From Azospirillum fermentarium (GTDB lineage: Bacteria > Pseudomonadota > Alphaproteobacteria > Azospirillales > Azospirillaceae): a DNA stretch of 64,000 nucleotides. Below the pieces are notes generated by a model. The model was not told the DNA's origin, did no database searches, and saw only the letters and a list, made by a program, of their open reading frames with translations. This document shows positions 34,329 to 42,649 of this stretch, in pieces; position 1 is the stretch's first letter; each line of letters opens with the position of its first letter. The stretch covers positions 768,001 to 832,000 of the forward strand of contig NZ_JAOQNH010000001.1 in the NCBI RefSeq assembly GCF_025961205.1. Reading direction: 5' to 3'. The position numbers and the translations under genes are program-made.

Positions 34329-36349
34329 TGGGCCACCGCCTGGCCCTTGGCGGCCGCGTTCAGAAGCGCGATGGAACGGTCGGTCAGGGTCGTGCCGGCG
34401 GCCTCGGCCGCCAGCCGGGCCCGGGCGTCGGCCAGCCAGCCGGCGGCGGCCTGGGCGGCGGGGCCGGTCAGGGCCGACAGCTCGGTGACCGCACCGGCCA
34501 GATTGCCCTGATGCACGGCGGCTTCGGCGCGGGCGGTGATGGCCTCCGCCGTGTCGCCGACGATGCCGCCGCCCTGGCGGCGGACGGTGACCAGGGTGGA
34601 CAGGGTGCCGGTGACCTGATCGACCCAGGTGGCGCCGTTGCCCTTCAGGTCGGCCTTGACGATCTCGTCGGCCAGCGGGCCGAAGCGGTCGGCAAGCTGG
34701 GCGCGGGTGGCCACGCCCCTGCCCGCCAGCGGGGCCAGGGTGTCGAGGGCCGAGACCACGGCACCGTCGGAGCCGGCGACGGCGCGGGCGGTCTTCAGCT
34801 CCGCCTCGAACGGCTGGCCGGTGGCGATGGCGCCGGCAAGCTGGCCGGCGGCGAGCACCAGCGACTGGGCCTGGGCCTGGGCGTTGGCGATCTTCTGCAC
34901 CGTGTCGGCCAGGGCGGAAACCTCGCCCTTCACGCCGGTGATGTCCTGCTGGGCCTGATCGGCGGCCTTGGCGGCGTCACCGGCGGCCTTGGCGGCCTGA
35001 CCGGCGGTCTGGGCCGCGGCGGCGACCTGGGCCGGGTCAACGGCGGGGCGTTGCTCCAGGGCCGCCAGACGGCTGCCGAGCGCGGCCGTCTGGGCTGTGT
35101 CGAACGAGGCACCGGGCGCCGACGGGGCGGCGGCCACGGGGGCGGGAGCCGCCGGCTGGGCGGCCAGCTTCTTTTCCACCGCGTCCAGACGGGCGGTCAG
35201 CGCCGTGGCGTCACCCGCGGGAGCGGCGGCGGGGCGCTGCTCCAGCTTGGCCACCCGGTCGGTCAACTGCTGGATCTGGGCGCGCAGGGCCGGATCGGCG
35301 GGCGGCGGCGGGGCGACGGGGCCGGCGTGGGGCCAGCCCGGCACCTTCGGACCCCAGAAGGGTTCGGACAGGGCGGCGGCGCCGACAATCAGCGCCAGCA
35401 GGGACACGACGGTGGCGAAGCCGGCACCGCCGGTCCGCTGCTCCACCACCACCGGGGCGGGGGTGTAGGTGGACTGGGAACCACCCGCCGGCCTATCGGT
35501 CTTGGGCGGCTCGGCCTTGGGCGTTTCAGTCTTGGAGGGGGCCGCGGCTGCGGTGGCGGGCTTGGTGCCTGCGGGGGGCGCGCTCGGCTTTACGTCCGCC
35601 GGCTTGCCGGCGGTAGCGGGACCGGCGGCGGGCTTGGGCGTGTCGGCGACCGAAGTGGGGGCCGCCGGCTTTACTTCGGCAGGAGTGGGCTTGGCCGGTT
35701 CGCCGGGCTTGGGCGTCTCGGCGACGCTGACCGGCTTCACCTCCGCCGGCTTCGCGTCGGCGGGCTTGGCGCCGGCGGCGGCGGGCGGCGGGGTGACCAC
35801 GGTCTTGGGCGTGTCGGCGACCGAGGTGGGGGCCGCGGGCTTCACCTCGGCGGGAACGGGCTTGGGCGCTTCACCGGGCTTGGGCGTCTCGGCGACGCTG
35901 ACCGGCTTCACCTCCGCCGGTTTCGTCTCGGCGGGTTTGGGCGCGTCGGTCTTCGCGGGTTCGGTCTTGCTGGTGGAATCCGGGGCCTTGGCGGCGGCCG
36001 GCTTTTCCTCGGGCGTCTTCATCGGTGCGGCCTTCCCATCGGCGGCTTTGGCCTCGGTTGCGGAACGGTCTTCGGCGGGGGTGGCGGCTTCCAGGTCCGC
36101 CTCGTCCAGTTTGATGCGGAGTTTCAAAGCGGTGGCGCGGAGGTCCGCATGGCGGGACAGCGGGATGGCACCGCGCTTCTTCCAGCCCTGCACCGTCGTG
36201 ACCGGGGTTTTCAGCTTGTTGGCCATGGGCCGGATGCCGCCGAAGCGCTGGATGATGCGTTCGGTGGCATTCATGGAGGAGGGGGACCCCGCCGAGTCGT
36301 CGGCGTCGGGTTCCGCTCCGGGTGTGTCGGAGCCTGGACGAAAGGTCAT
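34325..36349 (-). CDS. Mitofilin-like inner-membrane protein with N-terminal HTH-like domain
   Basis: 674 aa. Residues ~26-75 resemble a Cro/YdaS-type helix-turn-helix (GGIRPMANKLKTPVTTVQGW). A long Pro/Ala/Lys-rich region (~90-285) holds two copies of a ~50-residue unit spaced 57 residues. One transmembrane helix (~303-325, FATVVSLLALIVGAAALSEP) is followed by coiled coil (~345-500) and a mitofilin/HemX-like C-terminal domain. Alphaproteobacterial mitofilin homologues lie between hemD and hemY and shape intracytoplasmic membranes. The N-terminal DNA-binding-like domain is the unusual part. Start 36349 is taken; ATG at 36274 would begin at the HTH. Confidence 0.85.
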   Translation of the reverse strand: MTFRPGSDTPGAEPDADDSAGSPSSMNATERIIQRFGGIRPMANKLKTPVTTVQGWKKRGAIPLSRHADLRATALKLRIKLDEADLEAATPAEDRSATEAKAADGKAAPMKTPEEKPAAAKAPDSTSKTEPAKTDAPKPAETKPAEVKPVSVAETPKPGEAPKPVPAEVKPAAPTSVADTPKTVVTPPPAAAGAKPADAKPAEVKPVSVAETPKPGEPAKPTPAEVKPAAPTSVADTPKPAAGPATAGKPADVKPSAPPAGTKPATAAAAPSKTETPKAEPPKTDRPAGGSQSTYTPAPVVVEQRTGGAGFATVVSLLALIVGAAALSEPFWGPKVPGWPHAGPVAPPPPADPALRAQIQQLTDRVAKLEQRPAAAPAGDATALTARLDAVEKKLAAQPAAPAPVAAAPSAPGASFDTAQTAALGSRLAALEQRPAVDPAQVAAAAQTAGQAAKAAGDAAKAADQAQQDITGVKGEVSALADTVQKIANAQAQAQSLVLAAGQLAGAIATGQPFEAELKTARAVAGSDGAVVSALDTLAPLAGRGVATRAQLADRFGPLADEIVKADLKGNGATWVDQVTGTLSTLVTVRRQGGGIVGDTAEAITARAEAAVHQGNLAGAVTELSALTGPAAQAAAGWLADARARLAAEAAGTTLTDRSIALLNAAAKGQAVAQ
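35633..35941 (-). repeat. Internal direct repeat in the mitofilin-like gene
   Basis: About 140 bp beginning CTTGGGCGTGTCGGCGACCG at 35633 recur nearly unchanged at 35804, a 171-bp (57-codon) spacing. The translated unit includes KPVSVAETPKPGE and PAEVKPAAPTSVADTPK. It is probably a recent in-frame duplication in a flexible linker. Confidence 0.75.
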
Positions 36350-36490
36350 GGAAAGCCTTCTTGGTCGCTTTTCTCGGGTCTGGAAGCCGGTGCTGCGGTC
36401 GTGACCTTCTTTTCTTTGGGTGGCTTCTCGCGGATTGGCGTGTGTGGAACGGTGATGGGCAACAACAGCCCCGCCCCCCGCTCCCGGTCC

Positions 36491-37273
36491 TTACGGGGCA
36501 CCGAGAAGGGCGAGCAGAGCATCCTGATCGGGCCGCGCCGCCACCTGTACGCGCCGCCAGGACACCGGCCCCGACGGACACGTACACACGGCCTCCGCGA
36601 CCGCGGGGCTGAGGCAGTACACGTCCACCGTACGGCAACGGGAGATGTGTCCCGCCTCGGCCACCAAACTAACAAACGAACGGGCGGTACGGGGAGAGAA
36701 AATCAACACGCCGTCCAGCCGATCATCGCTGGAATCACCGGTCAGCGCGGCGATGGTGGCCGGGGTCAGGCGGCGCGACGGGCGGGCGTCGTACAGGGAC
36801 AGCCGGCGGACGGCGAACCCATGCTGCGCCAGCATTCCCGCCAGGTCGCCGGCCACCGTCGTTCCTGCGACATGAAGCAGCACGCCGCCCGTGGGCGTGC
36901 AGCGTTCCCGGACCAGACCGGCCAGCGCATGCACGTCGCCGGCCGCACTCTCCACCCGCACGAACCCGGCGTCCCGCGCCGCGCGCGCCGTGGCGTCGCC
37001 CACCGCCAGGACCGGGCGGTCCCGCCGGCCCGTACGTCTGGTGAAGGCGCGTACACCGTTGGCGCTGGTGAACAGCAGCGCCTGTACGTCCTCCACCTCC
37101 GGTTCCGGGCCGTCCAGCCACACCATCTCCAGCATGGGCTCCACCAGCGTGATGAAGCCCGCGGCGGCCAGCCGGGCGGCCAGGGGTGCCGCATCCTCCG
37201 CCGGGCGGGTGATCAGCAGCCGGCGGCCCGATGCGTCTCCCGGCACGGTGGCGGTGGTGCGGGCCATGGTCAC
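36491..37273 (-). CDS. hemD: Uroporphyrinogen-III synthase
   Basis: 260 aa. Closes hydroxymethylbilane to uroporphyrinogen III with inversion of ring D. Two-domain HemD fold: GRRLLITRPAEDAAPLAARL at the start, ALLFTSANGVRAFTRR, VGDATARAARDAGF, and DGVLIFSPRTARSFVSLVAE near the end. Sequence conservation in HemD is low, so position after hemC (4-nt overlap) is part of the evidence. 141 bp follow before the mitofilin-like gene. Confidence 0.92.
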   Translation of the reverse strand: MTMARTTATVPGDASGRRLLITRPAEDAAPLAARLAAAGFITLVEPMLEMVWLDGPEPEVEDVQALLFTSANGVRAFTRRTGRRDRPVLAVGDATARAARDAGFVRVESAAGDVHALAGLVRERCTPTGGVLLHVAGTTVAGDLAGMLAQHGFAVRRLSLYDARPSRRLTPATIAALTGDSSDDRLDGVLIFSPRTARSFVSLVAEAGHISRCRTVDVYCLSPAVAEAVCTCPSGPVSWRRVQVAARPDQDALLALLGAP

Positions 37274-38196
37274 GGCAGGAAGAAGCCGGGGGGAAGCTGC
37301 GCCTTGATCTCGGCGCCGGCATCGGCCCCCATGGCAACCCCCTCATCCGCCGGTCCGGTGCGGCGGGCGCGGAACACCTGCCGCCCGTCGGTGGACAGAA
37401 CCTTGGCGTCCAGGGTCAGGGTGTCGCCGTCCAGGCGGGCCAAGGCCGCGATGGGCGTGCGGCACGATCCGTCGAGTGCGGCCAGCAGCGCGCGTTCCGC
37501 CGTCACGCGGGCCGCGGTGGCGGGGCAGTGCAGCGCCTGGACATAGCCGCGGGTGCGGCCGTCGCCGCTGCGGATCTCGATCCCGATGGCGCCCTGGGCC
37601 ACGGCGGGCAGCATCTCTTCCGGTTCGAACACCGCGGTCAGCAGGTGGGACATGCCCAGACGGCGCAGGCCGGCCAGCGCCAGCAGGGTGGCGTCCACCT
37701 CCCCCGCCTCCAGCTTGGACAGGCGGGTCTGCACGTTGCCGCGCAAGGGGACCACGGTCAGGTCGGGGCGGCGTTCCAGGATCTGGGCCTGACGGCGCAG
37801 GCCGGCGGTGCCGATCACCGACCCGGCGGGCAGGGCGTCCAGCCCCGCCCCGGTGCGGGAGAAGAAGGCGTCACGCGGATCTTCCCGTGGCAGCAGGCAG
37901 GCGATCTCCAGCCCGTCGGGGAGCCAAGTGGGAACGTCCTTCATGGAATGGACGGCCAGATCGGCGCGTCCGTCCATCAGGGCTTCCTCCAATTCCTTGG
38001 TGAACAGCCCCTTGCCGCCGGCCTCGGCCAGCGTGCGGTCGAGGATGCGGTCGCCCGTGGTCTTGAAGACCACGATCTCGATCATGCCGGGGGCGGCCAG
38101 TTCGGGGTGGGCCGCGGCCAGACGGTCGCGGGTTTCGTGGGCCTGCGCCAGCGCCAGCGGGCTGCCGCGCGTGCCGATGCGGAGCGGTGTTGTCAT
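37270..38196 (-). CDS. hemC: Hydroxymethylbilane synthase (porphobilinogen deaminase)
   Basis: 308 aa. Polymerises four porphobilinogens. Motifs: RIGTRGSPLALAQAHETRDR, GKGLFTKELEEALMDGRADL, AVHSMKDVPTWLPDG, RRQAQILERRPDLTVVPLRG (substrate Arg residues), and DGSCRTPI with the Cys that binds the dipyrromethane cofactor. ATG at 38196. The usual divergent partner in many alphaproteobacteria (tsaD) is not seen; instead a secreted protein gene precedes it on the same strand by 71 bp. Confidence 0.97.
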   Translation of the reverse strand: MTTPLRIGTRGSPLALAQAHETRDRLAAAHPELAAPGMIEIVVFKTTGDRILDRTLAEAGGKGLFTKELEEALMDGRADLAVHSMKDVPTWLPDGLEIACLLPREDPRDAFFSRTGAGLDALPAGSVIGTAGLRRQAQILERRPDLTVVPLRGNVQTRLSKLEAGEVDATLLALAGLRRLGMSHLLTAVFEPEEMLPAVAQGAIGIEIRSGDGRTRGYVQALHCPATAARVTAERALLAALDGSCRTPIAALARLDGDTLTLDAKVLSTDGRQVFRARRTGPADEGVAMGADAGAEIKAQLPPGFFLP

Positions 38197-38267
38197 AAGA
38201 TCTGTTTGTACGGCTTCCGCCGCCGCTTTTCAAACGGCGGGGGAAGCCGGGACGTCATCAAAAGGAA

Positions 38268-39854
38268 TCAGAGCTTGCGCTTGGCGGGGGCGGGGGCCTC
38301 TTCCTCCTCCTCGTCCTCGCCGCCGTCGGTGCCCTGATCGGCGCCCAGACCCAGCAGCGCGCTCATATCCGTGCCGTTCAGCAGGATCTGGCCCTGGGGC
38401 GTGATGTCGATCTTGTAGACACGGGCGTCCTTGCCCTGGGCATCCTTGCCCGGCTGGCCCAGCGCCTGGACCATGGTCAGCCCGGCCAGCGTGTCCTGAT
38501 CCTCCTTGGTGGGCTTCTTGCCGGGGGCGGGCTGCAGCGCCTTGATGGTGTTGTCCAGCCCGGTCAGGGTGACGGTGAACGCCCCGGTGGTGGCCAGGGC
38601 GGCCCCGGGGGCGAAGGTGGCGGCCCCGGCGGCGTGGCCGCTGGTGGCGGGGGTGTTGACCGCCAGCTTTTCCAGGCGGATTTCGCTGGCCGCCTGACCC
38701 AGGGCGCCCATCAGCACCCCGGCGACCAGCGCGCCGGTGGTGTCGTCGGTCTTGCCCGCGGCGATGGTCAGCACCTGCGACAGCGCATCGGTGGGCAGCT
38801 TCAGCGCGGCGATGGAGAAGCCGGCGCTGCCCGGCATGAAGTCCGCCGGACCCGGCGGCGGGACGATGGCCAGCCCGTCGTGGTCATAGCCGAACCGCAC
38901 CGAGGTGCTGGGGGTGTCCAGCCCGTCGATGCCCATGGACAGGGCGAAAGCCTTCAGCCCCACGCGCGTCTTGTCCTTGGGATCGAAGAAGGTGGAATCG
39001 CCCAGCGACACCTTAAACCCCATGCCGCCGAACAGCCCGCGGAAATCGGCGGGGGTCAGGGACGGGGGGGCGGGGTTGGGGTCCGCCCCCGCGGTCTCGG
39101 CATAGGTCCGGGCCGTCTCGGTCAGCTTGCGGCTCTTTTCCAGATCGACGCGGGTGTAGGTGAAATCGGTGCCGAACGAGCCGATGGTGGCCAGCGGGGT
39201 GCCCGTCTCGTCCTGGACCGCCAGATTGGCGATGGTGAAGGCGCCGGGGCCGCTGTACAGCGCGCCGCCGCCGTCGGGGCGCAGGTCCATGCGCCCGGCC
39301 ATCGACCCGATCTTCAGCAGCGTCTGGTTCTTGGCGTTGGTGGCGGCCAGGGCGCCGAGGGAGACGTCCAGCGCGGTCAGCGTCTCATAGGCGGGAACCC
39401 ACACGCCGCTGATGGCCTGGGTGCCGATGGTGACGGTCCCGTCCGCCGCCCCCTTGGCGTCGAAGATGGGCAGGCTGGCGGGAAGCTGGGCGGTGAACGC
39501 CTGGGTGCCGTCGGTCTGCGGCTTCAGGCGGAAGGTGATGATGCCCACGTCCATCCGCGCCCCGTCGTCGCCGGCAAAGGACAGCGCCGGCAGCGTCACC
39601 TTGTACGCATCGCCGTCGGGGGTGGCGGTGACGGCACCGATCCAGCGCGCCCCGCCGCCCTGGGGGGTGTGGGGCAGAAAGCGCTTCAGCGCCGTGTCGA
39701 TGCTGGCGGCCAGCGTCTTGGCACCGGTCTCGTCCACCGTGGTGGCGGCAACAGGCGCCGGGGCCGGAGCGGTCTGGGCCAGAAGGGGGGATGCCGAAAG
39801 CGCCGAGGCAAGCAGGGCGGCGGCAAAGGCGGTGCGGGGGAATGAACGGCCCAT
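38268..39854 (-). CDS. Uncharacterised exported protein
   Basis: 528 aa. ATG at 39854 (MGRSFPRTAFAAALLASALS) begins a Sec signal peptide with likely cleavage after SPLLAQ. The mature part is largely beta-strand, with repeated amphipathic strands like KVTLPALSFAGDDGARMDVG and FTIANLAVQDETG, and an acidic low-complexity tail (GGEDEEEEEAPAP). The pattern recalls large periplasmic DUF2125/DUF945-type proteins, but I do not recognise the family with confidence. It is upstream of hemC on the same strand and divergent from the helicase. No catalytic motif seen. Confidence 0.7.
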   Translation of the reverse strand: MGRSFPRTAFAAALLASALSASPLLAQTAPAPAPVAATTVDETGAKTLAASIDTALKRFLPHTPQGGGARWIGAVTATPDGDAYKVTLPALSFAGDDGARMDVGIITFRLKPQTDGTQAFTAQLPASLPIFDAKGAADGTVTIGTQAISGVWVPAYETLTALDVSLGALAATNAKNQTLLKIGSMAGRMDLRPDGGGALYSGPGAFTIANLAVQDETGTPLATIGSFGTDFTYTRVDLEKSRKLTETARTYAETAGADPNPAPPSLTPADFRGLFGGMGFKVSLGDSTFFDPKDKTRVGLKAFALSMGIDGLDTPSTSVRFGYDHDGLAIVPPPGPADFMPGSAGFSIAALKLPTDALSQVLTIAAGKTDDTTGALVAGVLMGALGQAASEIRLEKLAVNTPATSGHAAGAATFAPGAALATTGAFTVTLTGLDNTIKALQPAPGKKPTKEDQDTLAGLTMVQALGQPGKDAQGKDARVYKIDITPQGQILLNGTDMSALLGLGADQGTDGGEDEEEEEAPAPAKRKL

Positions 39855-40024
39855 GGTCTTACGCGAAGGCTCCGGTTGTTCGGGCGTCGGGTTGTTGTTT
39901 TCCGGTCGGAAAGACACCGGGCATGATTTTCCCATGTTCGGGCCCGTGCGTCTATTGGCCCAAACGATACACATGGCATAGGCCGTGCTTGCAAAACGGT
40001 GTTGCCCCGCCGATTCTCCTGTCC

Positions 40025-42535
40025 ATGCCCGACGCGCGCCCCCTTTCCGTTCCGTATAATCCCCAGGGTGTGGAGGGCCGTCTGGTCGCCGTCCTGGGGC
40101 CGACCAACACCGGCAAGACCCATCTGGCCATCGAACGCATGCTGGGCCACCGCACCGGCATGATCGGCTTTCCGCTGCGCCTGCTGGCCCGCGAAAACTA
40201 CGACCGCATCGTGGCGCAGAAGGGGCGGGAGGCCGTGGCCCTGGTGACGGGGGAGGAAAAGATCCTGCCCCGCCACCCGCGCTATTGGGTGTGCACGGTG
40301 GAATCCATGCCGCTGGACCGCCCGGTGGATTTCCTGGCGGTGGACGAGATCCAGCTTTGCGCCGATCCCGAACGCGGCCATATCTTCACCGACCGCCTCT
40401 TGAACGCCCGCGGCCTGGTGGAAACCATGGTGCTGGGGTCCGACAGCATCCAGCCGCTGATCCGCAAACTCGTTCCGCGGGCGGAATTCATCAGCCGTCC
40501 CCGCTTTTCCCAACTGACCTACGCCGGGTTCCGCAAGCTGACGCGGCTGCCGCCGCGCTCGGCGGTGGTGGCGTTCTCGGCCACCGACGTCTATGCCATG
40601 GCGGAGTTGCTGCGCCGCCAGCGCGGCGGCACGGCGGTGGTGCTGGGCGCGCTCAGCCCCCGCACCCGCAACGCCCAGGTCGGGCTGTATCAGGCGGGGG
40701 AGGTGGACTACCTCGTCGCCACCGACGCCATCGGCATGGGGCTGAACATGGACGTGGACCATGTGGCCTTTGCCCGCATGACCAAGTTCGACGGCCAGCA
40801 GCCCCGCCGCCTGCGCGCCGCCGAGGTGGCGCAGATCGCCGGGCGCGCCGGGCGCCACATGCGTGACGGCACCTTCGGCATCACGGACGAGGTGGAGGCG
40901 CTGGAGGCGGACCTTGTGGACCGGGTGGAAAACCACCGGTTCGAGGCGCTGAAGACCCTGACGTGGCGCAACAGCGCGCTGCGCTTCGACACGCCGGGCT
41001 ATCTGCTGCAATCGCTGGAGGCCCGCCCGCCGATCCCCGAGCTGGTGCGGGTGCGCGACGCCGACGACCATCTGGCGCTGCAGGCCCTGGTCCGCGATGG
41101 GGACGTGATGGAGCGCGCCCGCGGCCGCGCCGCCGTCGGCCTGTTGTGGGAGGTGTGCCAGGTTCCTGACTTCCGCAAGGTGCTGTCGGACGCCCACACC
41201 CGCCTGCTGGCCCAGATGTTCCTGCACCTGCGCGCGCCCGCCGGGCGGCTGCCCACCGACTGGGTGGCGCAGCAGGTCGCCCGCCTGGACCGCATCGAGG
41301 GCGACATCGACGCGCTGGTGGCCCGCATCGCCCACGTGCGCACCTGGACCTATATTTCCAACCGCCCGGCGTGGCTGGCCGACCCGCTGGAATGGCAGGA
41401 GCGCACCCGCGCCATCGAGGACACGCTGTCCGATGCCCTGCACCAGCGGCTGACCGAGCGTTTCATCGACCGCCGCTCCGCCGTGCTGGCCCGCACCCTG
41501 AAGGAAGGCCGGGCGCTGTCCGCCGGGGTGCGCACGGACGGCGAGGTGGTGGTGGAAGGGCACGCCGTGGGCCGGCTGGAGGGCTTCCGCTTCTCCCCCG
41601 ACGCGGTGGACCGGCCGGAGGAGGCGCGCGCCCTGCTGACCGCCGCCCGCCGGGCGCTGGGGCCGGAACTGAACAAACGCCTTGTTCGTTTCGAGAAAGA
41701 AACGGATGGGGCGTTCACCCTGCGCCCCGATGGGGTGCTGGCGTGGGGGGATTTGCCGGTGGCGCGGCTGGCCCCCGGCCCGTCGGTGCTGATGCCGGCG
41801 GTGGTGCCCGATCCCGACACGCTGCTGGATCAGGCGCAGCAGGACCGGCTGCGGGCGCGGCTGGTCCGTTTCCTCCAGGACCGGGTGGCCCGGCTGCTGA
41901 GGCCGCTGCTGGATCTCCGCGACGCCGACGGCCTGAGCGGCAGCGCCCGCGGGCTGGCGTTCCAGATCGTGGAGGGGCTGGGGGTGCTGGACCGCCCGTC
42001 CGCCGCCGGGCTGATCGAGGGGCTGGAGCGCGACGGGCGGCGGGCGCTGTCCCGCCACGGGGTGCGGCTGGGGGTGCGGCACCTGTACCTGACGGCCCTG
42101 ACCAAGCCGGGGGCGGTGGAGCTGCGGGCGCTGCTGTGGGCGGTGCGCCACGGCATGGCGCTGCCCGCCCCGGTGCCGCCGCCGGGCCGGGTGTCGGTGG
42201 ACCGCGCCGAGGGACCGCCGCCCGGCTTCTGGCAGGCCATCGGCTATCCCGCCGCCGGCACGCGGGCGGTGCGCGTCGATATGCTCGACCGGCTGGAGGT
42301 GGAGGTGATGACGCCCCCGCCCGACGGCGCCCCGCCGCGCAGCGACGCCGACCTCGCCCGCATCATCGGCTTGCCCCCCGCCGCCCTGGCGCCGGTGCTG
42401 GAAGCGCTGGGCTACAGCCGCAAGGACGAGGGCGGCCCCTGGCGCCGCCGCCCGCCCCGCAAGCCCAAGGCGCGGGACGCGCGCCCGGTGGCGGAAGATC
42501 ATCCGTTTGCGAAACTCGCTCACCTGAGGCGCTGA
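40025..42535 (+). CDS. Suv3-like DExH-box RNA helicase
   Basis: 836 aa. An SF2 helicase of the Ski2/Suv3 group. Walker A VLGPTNTGKTHLAIERML (~22), DExH-like VDEIQLC (~115), helicase C region with SATDVYAMAELL, DYLVATDAIGMGLNMDVDHV (~238) and QIAGRAGRHMRDG (~280). Suv3 is the mitochondrial degradosome helicase, and alphaproteobacterial homologues are its closest bacterial relatives. The long C-terminal half (~450-836) is specific to these proteins, ending in a basic tail. ATG at 40025. It may work with PNPase, whose gene is in this window but not linked. Confidence 0.9.
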   Translation: MPDARPLSVPYNPQGVEGRLVAVLGPTNTGKTHLAIERMLGHRTGMIGFPLRLLARENYDRIVAQKGREAVALVTGEEKILPRHPRYWVCTVESMPLDRPVDFLAVDEIQLCADPERGHIFTDRLLNARGLVETMVLGSDSIQPLIRKLVPRAEFISRPRFSQLTYAGFRKLTRLPPRSAVVAFSATDVYAMAELLRRQRGGTAVVLGALSPRTRNAQVGLYQAGEVDYLVATDAIGMGLNMDVDHVAFARMTKFDGQQPRRLRAAEVAQIAGRAGRHMRDGTFGITDEVEALEADLVDRVENHRFEALKTLTWRNSALRFDTPGYLLQSLEARPPIPELVRVRDADDHLALQALVRDGDVMERARGRAAVGLLWEVCQVPDFRKVLSDAHTRLLAQMFLHLRAPAGRLPTDWVAQQVARLDRIEGDIDALVARIAHVRTWTYISNRPAWLADPLEWQERTRAIEDTLSDALHQRLTERFIDRRSAVLARTLKEGRALSAGVRTDGEVVVEGHAVGRLEGFRFSPDAVDRPEEARALLTAARRALGPELNKRLVRFEKETDGAFTLRPDGVLAWGDLPVARLAPGPSVLMPAVVPDPDTLLDQAQQDRLRARLVRFLQDRVARLLRPLLDLRDADGLSGSARGLAFQIVEGLGVLDRPSAAGLIEGLERDGRRALSRHGVRLGVRHLYLTALTKPGAVELRALLWAVRHGMALPAPVPPPGRVSVDRAEGPPPGFWQAIGYPAAGTRAVRVDMLDRLEVEVMTPPPDGAPPRSDADLARIIGLPPAALAPVLEALGYSRKDEGGPWRRRPPRKPKARDARPVAEDHPFAKLAHLRR

Positions 42536-42649
42536 CGCGGCGGGCTGCCGCCCGCACCCGCGTGGGGGCAGGCAGCCCCACACCCTCCCGGAACCCGACC
42601 CTCCCCCCAAGCGTTCCCCAGGCACCGTTTCCGCCTGCGAGGTCCGCCG

